This document shows, piece after piece, positions 11,365 through 23,606 of a DNA stretch of 64,000 bases (the stretch's first letter is position 1; each line of letters opens with the position of its first letter). The position numbers were made by a program, and so were the translations under genes. Origin of the DNA: Thozetella sp. PMI_491 (taxonomy: Eukaryota > Ascomycota > Sordariomycetes > Chaetosphaeriales > Chaetosphaeriaceae); contig MU270059.1 in the NCBI GenBank assembly GCA_021432635.1, positions 394,003 to 458,002 on the forward strand. The letters run 5' to 3'. The notes under the pieces were generated by a model. The model did not search any database and had not been told where the DNA came from. It saw nothing but the letters and a program-made list of their open reading frames with translations.

Positions 11365-12941
11365 CTAAACTGCTCCTTTTGTGATATTTGACTGCTTCAA
11401 TCCGAATTCTCCCGCATGATGTTGTGTCTCGCTTCGGCTTTGAATCTGGTTAGGATCTTCGGCATCCCATTCTGAGTTGACCTTCCTCAACGGCATGCAG
11501 GCGAGAGTCAAAAATAGCAAGCCAATGCACTTCAGCCATAATAGTTAGCACACATAATAAATAGAATAACGTCACAGGAGAGTCGTGCTTACAATTGCGG
11601 CAAGTATTATAATAACTCGGGCAAAATCTGGTGTTCCATCAGGAAGGTGGTAGTTTTCACCAAGCTTTGTCTCGATAGATGGGGCGATTGAGCTGATGGC
11701 ATTCCCAAGATTGTAAACAATACCCCCAAAAGCCCCACGGATTCCTGGGTGTGGGCATATCATCTGTAGGATATTCCCAATCGGCGCCATGGATGCGGCA
11801 TAAAAGAATTCGAAGAAGAAGGCTCCGAGGGCTAGGAGATTCCATTGGCCGGGCAGGAGCAAGAGAGGTAGGAAGGGGGCGATGAGGATGGTGAAGATGG
11901 CCGGTATCCATTTCACACTATACTTGCTTCCGTATCCGCCAAATACGGCGCCGAATAAGCCACCGGCCTGGAGCACGACCGCCACCCAGGTTTGATGGCG
12001 AACGTCTAGTTTGCGTTGCGAGACCAAGAAGGCCGGATATACGTCAAGATGGCCGTGGCCGAGTGTGCTGTAGCAAGCGGTGAGGACAGTTCCGTAAACG
12101 AAGATAGGCCAATGCTCGCGTAGGGCATATTTCAGCTTCGTCACGAATGCTAGCTCGCCGCCCACGGCAGCCCTTTCAGTTACTTCTTCCACGCCCTCAT
12201 TCTCCCTCACGGCCTCGGCCGTAACAGAATAGGAAGGCGTTATCAGCCGTAGGAAGCAGGCAGTGAGGCTGAGGGCCCCGCCGAGAAAGTAGAGCGATCG
12301 CCAGCCATATGGGTCTAGGTAGATGTGTTAGCAGTCTCCCCATTGTTGAGTTTTATATGATGTTACCCACCCATTGCTAGATGAAATCCCGACGCGAGAA
12401 GGTTACCAGCTCCAAACCCCTGCTGCGTTATTCCAGCAACAAGGCCTCGTGCTTCGCGAGGGACTGCTTCTAGTACCGCGGCCATATTGATGCCATACAG
12501 ACCACCGTACGTGATACCTACCAAGTGTGTTAGAACCGGTGCCAGGTGTTATCCGCGATGTGAAATACCAAATAAAAACCTCAGTGCGATGAATTGAGAG
12601 TAGGACTGGACTAAACCAGAGCAAATAGTGAAAACACTAAGGAGCACGAGGTCTATCAGTAGCGGTGTTTTTCGCCCGTACTGATCGGACAAGACTCCGA
12701 ATATTATTGCCCCGACCGTGCGCGAAAGCATAGAGGTTGTGTTGGCGTATGCAATATCACTCTGTTGGACCCCCAAGGCCTTCGATAGCTCCTGCTGTGT
12801 ATAAGGGAGCAAATAGAAACCCATAGATGCTGCTGTCCAGCACCACCATGACGTAAAGAATATCAATATCTGTACCCTTTCCATCTGCATATCCCTCGAG
12901 AATGTGCGAAAAGCCGTCGAAATGCGAGTTGCTGCCGCCAT
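11365..12941 (-). CDS. MFS carboxylate transporter, JEN/SHS-like
   Basis: Four exons (12941-12569, 12517-12371, 12314-11593, 11529-11365) give 468 residues. The protein is a 12-helix major facilitator. The loop 2-3 motif GVLSDQYGRKTPL is present, followed by FGITYGGLYGINMAAVLEAVPREARGLVAG, a conserved pattern of the sialate:H+ symporter/Jen1 monocarboxylate group. The central loop carries two TE/EE-rich turns before the second half. Where Jen1 proteins have the N-x-x-[S/T]-H-x-[S/T]-Q-D signature, this one reads TLGHGHLDVYPAFL, so several signature residues differ. A proton-coupled uptake carrier for a small organic or aromatic acid in the plasma membrane is inferred. The start is the ATG at 12941. 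Confidence 0.8.
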
Positions 12942-13831
12942 AGTGACTCCAAGACCGAGTCGCAATGCTGAGCCTGAAACGGCGACCGTTGCTCCCCATC
13001 GGCAACTGGGCGATGGGTTATATAAACGTTTCCGAGAGAAAAGACAACGACGCACTGTTGAGACAATCTAGGGATGATGACTGGTTGGACATCTCGCGGC
13101 TGTACTCACTGGCAGAATTAGATGATGAGTGCAGGTGCGATGCACGTCCCTTACTTGTCCCTCCACTGGCTCGTACTCAGTGATCGACAGCAGTCGAATC
13201 CTCCAGCTTTTGGCTACGTAATAAGAAGGATCGTGCAATGCAATATGCCGCGGCGTAAGCTGCAGTTCAGCTGTTACACAGTCACAATAAAGTTTCGGCA
13301 GTGGTCTCCCCAATATACAGATAGCACTTGTGTTACCCCAATCATTCTGCATATAATAATCCGGCTCACCATCATGCGGGCCTCAATCGCGCAGATTGAC
13401 TTCTTTTAGCCATTCTGTTTCCACATGCTGCCCCTGGGGCTGTGCTGGTCGTCCCCGTAGAAAGTTGGACTGGACGGCTTTCTCCCCCAAAAGCCATCTA
13501 GGTGAAGACCACGCAGCTAAGGCGGCGGCGTGAATGTTCTGGCAGTCACTCCACCTCAGATACGTTACCAGTTTTTTCAGCGGAAAAAGTCTCGCGCCGG
13601 CCATCACCAACTGTCAGATGACTAAAATGGCCAAATGACAGTCCTGTGTATCATACCAATCATCAAAACAGCGACGTCATCAAGCACCCGAAGTGACTCT
13701 TGATAGCACGCTATCCCCTTCCTAGGCTTGTAGACTAGCGGGCGATACCGTCCCTAATAAGGCCGCCGACCGCCGCTGTAGTTCGAGTTAGGGCTCACCG
13801 TCTGTGTCCGAATGTATGTTGATATTACTGA
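12942..13831. other. Intergenic
   Basis: This is the promoter of the JEN-like transporter plus the downstream side of the CAP gene. Only short motif-free frames were seen. Confidence 0.55.
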
Positions 13832-14393
13832 CTAGTTACCAGGCGGGTCGTAGTGGGCCACGACGTATATGCCCCCTTTCCTATCGCGAACTGCTGCAAT
13901 ACCGACCCGCTGGGTACTAGACCATACTACCTGTGCTAAGCAATAGGGTCAGCCTTAGGAAGTAGCTCTGTCGAAGTACCGCGCCTAACACACTGTAGTG
14001 GCCGTAGCTCTCGAAATTTCCTTTTGGGATTTTCTCGCCGTGGTAGTTGTGCTTCTCATTTGTCCAGCCCTGCGTAGCACGTTGTAGGTCATGGTCCGTG
14101 TGGGCTGAAGACCACCACAGATTCTCTCCAGGGCCGCTGTGGATAAGGTGGCCACCGGGTCGTTTGGCCAGTTTCCTAGCATAAGCTTCGGCACTTCTCT
14201 GCAGCTTGAGGTCCCACGCGAGATTTTTCACGTGAACTGCTCCGCGAAACTTGTTGTGGAGGTTCAGGGCAAGCCTTTTGTCGTCTCCCATGGAGATGTA
14301 CGCCGCGAGCTCGCCGCTTTCTGTAATGTTGGTGGGGCTGGCGACCGCCAGCGCTAGTACAACTGCGACGCCAGCGGCAAAGGAGAGGCGCAT
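13832..14393 (-). CDS. Secreted CAP-domain (PR-1/Pry-like) protein
   Basis: Two exons (14393-13994, 13935-13832) give 167 residues. A signal peptide of about 18 residues (VAVVLALAVASP) is followed by the CAP domain. Signature pieces are LNLHNKFRGAVHVKNLAWD, SGPGENLWW with upstream GHLIHS, and a C-terminal VVAHYDPPGN. Splicing with donor A|GTGTGT and acceptor TTAG rebuilds the family hallmark GHYTQVVW, which confirms the join. CAP proteins in fungi bind sterols, lipids or hydrophobic compounds outside the cell and include defence-related effectors. No cysteine-rich extension is present. A TATA box lies about 90 bp upstream. Confidence 0.9.
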
Positions 14394-17300
14394 CGGAAGA
14401 GGCTTTGGGAATGCCGGCTTTAGTGCTTAAGGGAGGAATTTCTGTATTTTGGTATCTCCGTTGGGAGCAAAGAGCACTTATTTATATATCTGTCTGGAAA
14501 TCATGACTTTAGCGTCAGCGATTGAAACATTCCTTAACCCCACCCTTGACAGCCAGGGCTCTAGCATTCCTCTGCTAGGCATGTGCAAACGATAATATTG
14601 TTTCTGGAACAGTTATCTCGAACTTCATTCTTACTGGAATTGGCCGGAAATACAGAATTTGTCGGTATCTTTACCGACATCATGGCTTAGCAAGGGCCAG
14701 CACGATATGAATAGATACCCTGGCCTACTGGTACTGGAGAGCACTTGTGATTTACGCAGTCGCCGTACCGCCATCCCCTCTTTGGAGGGCGAGATTCCGG
14801 CATCGCCTATTCACTTGACGCAGGCTGGTATTTATATGGGTGAATGGATGGACTATCCATCACCCCAATTGGGAACAAGCAAGCTGCTTGGCCATAATCA
14901 GCCTAGCACCTCTGGCGGACAGGTTCTAGTTCTCACTTCATCTAAGTTCCCAAACAATTAGCGCGGCTGCAGTGTTAAATTGTCGTGTTGTCACTTCTGC
15001 TGCATCAACTGTGGTGAACATGTATAGTTAGGCGGGGAGGGGTTGAAAGACTGAGCGAAGCAAATTACGAGGATAAAATGACAGCCGAGCAGTATCGGCA
15101 TGCTAGATAGAAGGGTTAGGCTCGCGAAGCTGAGAGCGTGGCTGATAGGGTATCCTGGCTGCGGCAAGACGCATAAGCTTACGGTACCTCCTCCCATTAG
15201 AGAAAATCTGAGACCTGCACGCTAGACTTTAGTGCAAGTAACTATTCGATGGGCATCATGCAGCAAAGTAAGGCATCTGGGATATGCTATGGAGGCGGGT
15301 GATATCCCACTTCATGCCAGCCGAACACGTTCAAGACTGTTGTCGTGCTTCATTGGCTTCCATATATCATACCGTATGTCACTGCAGCGTTTCTACTGCA
15401 GCCTCCTGCATTACAAGCAGGATGCCGGCAAATCCCGACCCCCATCCCTCTCCGCCACCACTTCGCTGGTCTCAATTCTTCCAAGGGCGATCTTAATTGG
15501 CGGCGGGCGCGCCCTGTGCTCAGGTAATACAACGCAGTATTTCTCCGGCGGCGGGGTGATGCAGGTGGGGGGCTAAGGGGGAATTGGCGGAGAAGTGGCG
15601 GGATACGATTGTGCACTGCAGCTGTGGCCACGTCCTCGCCGACGTGGACGAAGGTGTCGTAGGATTAAGTATCCATGGGATGCCAGGCTAGAGGCTGCCA
15701 TCTCCGAAGGTTGGAAAACAGTGCTCGTATTTCTTGAGCTCTTCTACGCCTCATCCCTCTAAGCTTTGCTGGTCTTCTCCACACGGAAGATTGAGCTCTC
15801 GCAGCTTGTGGTCTGGATATTGCCTTGGTTTTTGGTCAAGTCCTATAGGATGAACAATCCCTTTCGACGATCTCTAGAGCCTTGCCTATTCACCCCAGTC
15901 TTACAAAAGGGGTTGCCACATGCTCGCATATGCATCTGGTTGCCAAAGTACTCAGAACATCCAAAATAATATACCCCATACAGGACAGCTTATCCACAGC
16001 AGCAGTCACCGTAGGGCCCCCGCGCTTCATTTCGGAGTTGGGCGCAGTGCCAGATGCGGCCAAGGAATCGAGGTAGCATCGCCACCACCACGGTAGAGTT
16101 TGAGACAGTGGCAGAGATTTTACGGCGGGGTTTTCTTCCTGCTCGTATAGTAATAGCCTAGGTCTCTGACGGGCGGCATGGGCAGTCCTTCAGCTTTTCC
16201 TTTGCGGAATAAAGTCATTGGCCTCGCGGAGCGCTCAGAGCTCTCTCGTCTACCTGTATACACTCCGTGCTCAACTCTGCTAGGCAAGAGCCGACAGGGG
16301 CCGCGGCTGACTGAACCTTGCTCCCCAAGCCCTGCATCATTACCAGGGACCACGTATGTACAGTACTCCGTACAGTACATGCACACAATCATCACATCAC
16401 GCCCCACTCTTTATTCGGAGCTGCCCGTTCTCGGACCTACCCGGTGCTGGGTTACCTTGGCTGGCAAGGCGGGGTGCGGCACGGGCAATCTAAACCGCGC
16501 AGAGAGGCGGACCAAAAGTTCTTGGTCACCGGCTTGGGCAAAGGCTAGGGGCGGAGTTTTGGGGGCGGGACATAGGGTTTTTTTTGTACAGAAGTCCTTC
16601 CACTAGCTCTGCCAGTTGCTGTCCGCTATACTGTTTGGTCGCGTACTATGTAGCTCCACCTACACACCTCTAAGAAGACAGCAAGGGGAAGCCATTTAAC
16701 AAGGTACGTATGTACGCGGCATCATGGACAGGGCGGCCTTTACAATACGGGGCTTGAAGGGCAGAGAGAAAAAGTAACAGGAAAGAAAATAGGCTAGGCC
16801 CCGACGGCGCAGCCATGCCTAAGCAGGGGTTCTAGGCCACTAGATACTCCCAGCGGCGGCGGTAAAGCGAATGAGATAGGTTTAGATGGCGCCGCGCTTT
16901 GCGAGCGTTGTGCCGATGGAATCGCAGGCCTGCTTGCATCAGGGAAACAATTGAATGTCTCTTATTTAGGTAGGTACAAGCCTAGGGACCTGAGTCGCAT
17001 CCCTGCAAGTGATCACTGAGATGTGTAGGTACCGAAGTATCTGGGGAAAACCTGGTAGGCAAGCATCAAATAGGAGCAAGCACGTAAACGAGTGAACGAG
17101 TCAACAAGCAGGGGAATCTCCGTCCACATGCCCAGGCAGGCTTCATTCCGTAGCCTTGCATGCGGGTCAACTCTTGACTTTAATGTAATGCAGCATCTTT
17201 TCGCTCCACTCCCTGACGACTTCGCTTCATCCCTGCGTAGTAACTAGCTGCTGGACAGAGGCCGAATCTTCTTGGATAGCTGGGGCCCGAGGCGCGTCTC

Positions 17301-18324
17301 GGTCTAGGAACTTTGCTGTTCCTCCCCCGGCGGTGGAGAGGGTGGTGAGGTGGGGGGGTTAAGAGGCCGGCTCACCGGTCGTATTTTGTTCGCAGCCGCT
17401 GTTCAACAGCCGGCTGTGAAAGAGGGGAAACCGATCTATTCGTCACGCGAGCAAAGCAGGGAGGTGGCGCTTGCAAAGTCAGGCTTCCCTTCTAGAAGGT
17501 CGATATCTTGATGAATACTTCCCTCGCAGTAGCTCTGCGAGTTGCTTGTAGATTATGACGCTGATTCTGGCGCGTTTGAACCGAGCTTGTCTAAAATGTG
17601 GTAACCCTAGATGCCGGCACTTGTTGAAAGAGAAGAAGTAGCAGTGATGGATGCGCCACGACGGCGAGCCTGAGAGTATATAGCGACACTCCAAAGGGAC
17701 GCCCCCTACATGCATGGACAATCACAGGTGCGCCTCCTGCATAATTAAGCCGGTCATTCGTTCGGGGAAGGGATTCCGCCTTGCTAGTGGACCTAGTACT
17801 GTGCCACACAACTCGGCCTTGTTTCTCTATTACAGGCCGTGCTATGGTTATGCACAGGGGGTTGGGGAGGAGGGTGTCCATTCGTCTCCAGCTTTTGGTT
17901 CTTTCAACCTCGCTGCAGTGCTCGATAGCGGTGTACTGCTCAGCCCTTGTGACTTCTAATGGGATCTCCAAGTATCGTGAAGGCCTGTTCACGCCTCCAT
18001 GATACCCTCCCCTTCTTGGCCAGAAACCTAGTAGCCGGATAGGCCAGTCCATGCCAGGCCCTGCATCGATCCTCCATGTGAGCCTTCATCCACGAAATAT
18101 ATTTGTTTGAACTCCCGGTCCCGCTGGAAGACACACTGCCATTACAAGCTATAACAAGGGTCTCTCCCCCACCAGCCATCCTCATATTTTCCGCTTGTGG
18201 TCTAACTGGGCATTTTTATCCCGATCCTCAGTATTACCGCTGATCACTGCTCCTTGGGATTTGGTTCCATCTTGAACCTTGCGGCCGGAGTCTCAGCTCA
18301 ATCACCAAACAGCAACGGTTCAAG
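14394..18324. other. Long gene-poor region
   Basis: Nearly 4 kb has no exon with recognisable protein features on either strand. Frames of 100-153 codons at 15232-15576, 16178-16606 and 17591-18052 lack motifs and overlap other frames. The DNA is locally G-rich (17330-17360) and holds the nested GTACA/TGTAC pattern near 16356-16380. It probably contains regulatory DNA of the flanking genes or non-coding transcription units. Confidence 0.45.
14483..14488 (-). promoter_or_regulatory. TATA box of the CAP gene
   Basis: TATATA lies about 90 bp before the ATG at 14393. Confidence 0.45.
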
Positions 18325-19729
18325 ATGGGCTTCCCTGCACCTGAGCCGAATCTGCCAGGAGAGAGCAATGGGCCCATGATGGTAAACACCATCATTGCCT
18401 TCGCTGTCCTCTGCCCACTGCTCGTAGGAATTCGACTCTGGACGCGATTACGAAGCCGTGGGCCGGGTATGGGCTGGGATGACTGGACAATCGTCTTTGC
18501 GTTGCTGCTCTCTTTCGCTTCCGGGGGAGCAGTTATGTATGTGTGACTTGCCTCCTCTTGGTCTTCTGGAGTCTTTATCTTTCTCGGGGATTGCTAATGA
18601 CATCGGTCTTGAAACAGCGCTGGCGTCCAGTACGGCTACGGACAACACATAGCGAATCTCACACCTTCGAATAAGTATGAAGCCAATAGGGCGAGTCGAC
18701 CTTTCTCTCTCAATAAAGCCTGGAAGGTTTGCGGTCTGACTTCCAAAGCAGTGGTTCTACACATGCCAGATCACCTACAAATGGTCCATCTCGGCGACGA
18801 AAGTATCGATCCTGCTATTGTACCAAAGAATCTTTCACAACATTCGATGGCTTCGCATAGCTTCTCGAGTTTTGATCGGAATTACTTGTGCCTACTTGAT
18901 CGCAATGACAGGTACCGCTATATTCCAGTGCACTCCGATCGAGCGGGCCTTCGACAAAAGCATACCAGGGACATGCATCAATAACACAGCGACCTGGTTT
19001 ACAAACAGCATTTTCTCGGCCGTGACCGATTTCGTCATTCTTTCACTACCAATGTACCCAGTGTACCAGCTTCAAGTGCCACGGATGCACAAGATTGCCT
19101 TAGCCCTTGTTTTCTGCTTGGGTATCTTTGTCGTAATCACAGCGTGCGTTCGAAGTATGTAACCTGACCCTCTCTTCTTTGTTCCCACTGCGTTGGCCAG
19201 TTTTCGGCTAACTGTGATTACTCAAGTGACTACACTTCAGCTAGGAACCACTACTACAGACAACACATACAACGTCGGTCCGACTTGGTGGTCTTTGATC
19301 GAGCAGAATGTCGCAATCATCTGTTCTTGTTTGCCGATGTGTCGTGTCATCATCGTCGCCATATTCCCGCACTTCATGGGAACATCAGATAGCCATCAGC
19401 ATTCCTCGGGGCGGTATGCCAATGGTACGGTTGGCGGGAGCCACTTCGGCCATCGCTCATCGGTCGGCCACCATACACTGAACTCGTTTAGCGGGAAGGA
19501 TGAAGAAAGCAACGCATGGCCGACAAAGGACGGAAGCGCCACCAATAGCATCCAGCTCAACTCGGTACGGCGGCACAGCAGTGAGGAACACATTCTACGT
19601 GTCAAGCACGACGGTCTTCATAGTACCTTGGAGCATGACGTATCTGGAGGTCGGTCGCCTTGGAGCGTTGAGAAGGGCACAATCCACAAGACGGTCGAGT
19701 ACTCGGTGAAGGTGGGCGAGGCTGTGTAG
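18325..19729 (+). CDS. Fungal rhodopsin-domain 7-TM membrane protein
   Basis: Four exons (18325-18536, 18618-18690, 18749-19154, 19227-19729) give 397 residues. The protein follows the fungal rhodopsin-like family. TM1 is followed by RLWTRLRSRGPGMGWDDW, then AGVQYGYGQH. The WFYTCQITYKWSISATKVSILLLY helix, a TGTAIFQCTPIERAFD loop and later WWSLIEQNVAIICSCLP complete the pattern. Intron 2 has a GC donor (AGG|GCGAGT) with a CTGAC branch site. Intron 3 restores VRMTTLQLG. The C-terminal 120 residues are hydrophilic, His/Ser-rich and probably cytosolic. These proteins sit in the plasma membrane and some relatives (PTH11-like) sense surfaces; no CFEM domain is present here. The ligand is unknown. 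Confidence 0.85.
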
Positions 19730-21581
19730 AGCGGTTTCGCAACCTAAGTGGCGTTCTGTACAGGACAGTGGCAATATGTTCAGTGGCCAGATCCATGTCC
19801 GAATACTCGGGGTACAGATGTACATGCTAGTTTCTACATAGCTATTGATACGGCTGTTCTTGTTATTCGCACCCTTAGAGCTGTCCGCTGAAGTGTATAT
19901 CCTCTTTAGAAAAGGATCTATCTGATGCTACAATACGTAGCCTGAGGGTAGATTCACATGACAAATTGCAAACCTAGGATGGCGGAGCTGACTAGTACAG
20001 AGATACACCGATTCTCCAAACGATTGCGATGTCCTACTGTCCTACGAAGCTCCTCATTTAAAGTTTAAACTTGAGCTTCCTCGGCTCTGATGCCATATTG
20101 GGGTGGGGGAGTGAGTCAAGGTGGACTTCTCTAGGCTTAAAACGTGTGCTATGAGGTGCTTGGTCCCAAGGATACTATCTGCTTTCAGGTGATGGCGTGG
20201 AGCCCCGAGTTGAACCTTCCTAGGAGATGGTAGTGCGCATTCGAGACTTGACCAGGGAGCCGCAATTTTCTGCATCTCTTCTATCTCTGTTCCCTGCTCT
20301 GCGCTTCACTGGTCAGTTTCCCAGTATGGGCGTGGTCACTGACCCACTTGGGAGTGTGTTGTGCTGATAATTCTCTACGGCCTTGCACGAGGCGCATGGT
20401 AGTGTTAAATTAGGGACGGGGCACACAGGGTACCAAAGGATTAGCGCAACGATAAATTCATGTAGCGAAATATCTCGTTGGAACCTAATGGTGCTGGACA
20501 GTCGTCTACTTATTTAAGCTCTTCCTCAAGGAGAGAAGCAACCAAGGGCTCAAGCGTGCTTGATGATTTGAGAGAGCTTGAGATAGGGGACTGGACGAAG
20601 GATACAATCGACCCATGGATTCATCTGCTGTCACGTGACTCGAGGGACACCGGCTGCATGAAAACCAACAAGAATAGAGTATGAACAAATAGAAGTAAGC
20701 TCGGTAACGACCCTGAACAGCACGGAAATCTTTACCTTTGGAGGACTCTTCGCCCATGAATATACCTGGTAAGCCAGCCTGCGGTGTTGGGAAGAATTTG
20801 CCGGGATTCCCCCCCCCCCCGAGTCATGAGCTGGCAATGAAACACGAGGGGGGATAGTAGCGCTACGGTCGTATTGTAGGTCAACTATATTTCAACTGTT
20901 ACTTTGAACCCCTCATTGTCGACGCAGTGCAGTGGCACGGGCTGCAGCAAAAGGTCTCGGCGGTCCGGATGCTGGTGTGAAGGTGGGGTTCATTTCGAGC
21001 TCAATTTCACAAACAAGGCCCTGGACGTGACAAAACTTCGCTAGTCTTCTTCTAGTATGATGTTCTGTCCTGGGAAGCTTTATTATACAGGCGATTATCG
21101 ATAGAATATTCATAAGACGCCATTAGCGGTCCACCCTGCTCATCCCTGTCGTGTGACAGAGTTGCAGCGAGCATTGTTTGTAGTTAGCAGCACGAGTCAA
21201 TAGATTGGAGCACGCTGTGCCACTGAATGCAGGCAACGAACGCCTCGAGGGAGAAAAGGGAAGTGTCAGTGAGATTGATCATGCAGCCAACATGGCCCTG
21301 GTCGATGCTATTGGAGAGCGGAACCAGGTCCCGTCCCCATATCCGGCATCTCGGGTCGCTTACTCTTCTTGTCTTCTCTGTGCGCATGTCTCTTCTTTCT
21401 CCTCGCACGCGTCACCCGTCATCGCCCCTCCCCTTACCCTTACGAGGCTCTATCCGCACGTGGCATTGCGTTTGGGTGCTCAGGGTATATAGCTGCTCTC
21501 TCCCGCCCCCACGGTACACCGTCCGCCGAGGATTGGCAGGCGAAGCTCTAGCTGTGCATCTTCCCTCCTCAGCTCCTCAAG
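19730..21581. other. Intergenic with poly-C tract
   Basis: No gene was seen. A run of 12 C lies at 20809-20820. The last 400 bp before the amidohydrolase are pyrimidine-rich, as in many highly expressed fungal promoters. Confidence 0.5.
21486..21491 (+). promoter_or_regulatory. TATA box of the amidohydrolase gene
   Basis: TATATA lies about 95 bp before the ATG at 21582, inside a pyrimidine-rich promoter. Confidence 0.45.
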
Positions 21582-23188
21582 ATGCGTGCGCGTGCCACCT
21601 TCCCCGCGTTTCTCCTGGAAGCCGTCATCGGCGCAATCGGGTGCTCGGCGGCGTGCTCGGCCTCGTCCACTCTTTTCTCAGGCGGCACCATCATATCCTA
21701 CGATGTCTCTCAGGAGGCTCCCGTTGTCATCCGGGACGGCTCGTTGCTGGTCACCAAGGACAGTGTCGCTGGGATCTACAACAGCCCCAGCCCGCCGGAT
21801 CTCCCTCGAGGCACAGTCACGGTAAACTGCACGGGAAAGATTCTCACGCCGGGTTTCATCGACACGCATAAACACGCTTGGCAGACAGCTTTCAAGACGC
21901 TGGCATCCAACGCTACTCTGGCAGAATATTTCGTGCGGTACGGAGAATTTGCGACGGTAGGCTTGCTGTCAGCCGACGACGTCTACCTGGGCCAGATCAT
22001 GGGGTTATATGAATCCTTGAACTCGGGCACCACCACAATCCTCGATCACGCCCACCACACCTGGTCCGAGACCACCTCAATCGCTGGCCTTCAGGCCTCT
22101 ATTGACAGCCAGGCTAGGGTTATGTGGGCCCATGCTTTCCACAACGTCACCAATTACACAGTTTCAGACCAGCTTCCTGTCTTCCGCTCTATAGCCGAGA
22201 AGGCCATCTTCAATAACACGGCCACTCAACTTGCGGTGGCGTACGATAGCGTTGGGGCTACTCCCTTCAACAAAGCCGAGCACGATGCTATTTGGGCTCT
22301 GGTCCAGGAGTTTAAAATTCCAGTGATGACCAGTCATCTCGTGGCGGGCCCGTACGGAAGTATGTCACATGAACCTTTGTATAGCCCCATGCGCAAAAAC
22401 GGTATGCTGACAGCGGATTAGATCCAAACACTCCAACGACCATCAACAACCTGGGCTGGTACAACACCTCGATGCCATATGTGCTGTCGCACGCGTCTTT
22501 CATCCAGCCAAACGACGCTCTCGTACTCCGTAGTGCGAACCAGTACATTGCCACATGCGCGGAGTCCGAGTCCCACTATGGTCACCTGCACACAGATTCA
22601 CACCTGATAGGCGATCAGCAGGCGTTGGGCGTCGACACTCACTTCACATACTCGGGAGACTTGCTCACGCAGGCCCGTATCTGGCTTCAGACGACCCGTT
22701 ACCGCTTGTACGAAGAAGTTACCAGGCACTGGGAGGTGCCGGGTACCAGTCCCATGTCCGTCAACCAGGCTTTTAAGTTGGCGACGCGCAACGGCGCTCT
22801 CGCTCTCCGTCGCCCTGACTTGGGTGTTCTGACTGTCGGTGCCAAGGCCGATATCGTGGTGTGGAATGGCGACTCTCCCGCCATGGTGGGGTGGAATGAT
22901 CCTGTTGCGGCCGTGATCTTGCATGCTAGCGTGGCCGACGTTGAGCACGTCATGGTGGATGGCATATTCGTCAAGCGGGACTTCAAGCTGAAAGCTAAGA
23001 ACTATACCGACATTAGGCAGCGCTTCCAGGCTAGCGCTAAGGCAATCCAGGCGAAGATGATTGCTATACCGCTACCCCCTCATACCGGCTTTTCTCAAGG
23101 AGTGCACCCCCTGGGGCAGCCATGGCAAGTTGACGTGGTGAGGGGAGATGGCACAGGTTATGGTCAGCAATACCTCACCTCGGGTTAG
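21582..23188 (+). CDS. Secreted amidohydrolase (chlorohydrolase/deaminase type)
   Basis: Two exons (21582-22359, 22422-23188) give 514 residues. The metal-dependent amidohydrolase fold is clear. TPGFIDTHKHAW holds the first HxH metal pair. A His in TSHLVAG, a further His in LSHASF, and an Asp in the GVDTHFTYSGD segment fit the remaining ligands. The end reads GVLTVGAKADIVVWNGDSP, the usual return to the beta-sandwich. This subgroup (triazine hydrolase, guanine or cytosine deaminase relatives) attacks ring C-N or C-Cl bonds. It is unusual in having an N-terminal hydrophobic leader of about 28 residues and many N-x-S/T sites, which suggests an extracellular or vacuolar enzyme. The substrate is unknown. 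Confidence 0.85.
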
Positions 23189-23606
23189 TGGTGAATGAGA
23201 GATGCCGTCTAATTAGCACTTTGTCCTATCCCGGAGCCTGCACCTCTAGTTGAAGGTCTTGGGCCGTTTAGAGGAGGGGACAGTTCTGCACGTTATAGAA
23301 CCATGATAGCTCTTTTAATACGAGTTCTACATATTGAATCACAGTCACCTGCAGAGAGTATAATCATTAAATAAATTCCCACCTCTATCCTCGTTTGGGG
23401 CGAGCAGCATGTCGGCTTTCGGCGATCTGCAGAAAGAGTGAGTGCCTTAGTCTACCAGAGGTAGCCAATCAAATAATGAGTCACACCGATAAGGTGGATA
23501 AGATAACAAACAACAGACCGCTTCACTCGTCGTTGTACTAGCCCAGTGACTAAATCACATCGAGTGACATACCGTGCTAGTTCTCAGTACTCCCATAACT
23601 ACAGAA
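23189..23606. other. Intergenic
   Basis: This is the 3' UTR of the amidohydrolase and the promoter of the GNAT gene. Nothing else was seen. Confidence 0.6.

Noticed and set aside
16178-16606. Plus-strand open frame of 142 codons
   Set aside because: No motif, Pro/Arg-rich as expected from GC-rich noise, and another frame overlaps it.
17591-18052. Minus-strand open frame of 153 codons with ATG
   Set aside because: Composition is mixed, there is no domain pattern, and it overlaps other frames of equal quality.
21227-21871. Plus-strand open frame of 214 codons over the amidohydrolase start
   Set aside because: It is Arg/Pro/Ser-rich, overlaps the amidohydrolase promoter and first exon in another frame, and starts away from the TATA box logic.
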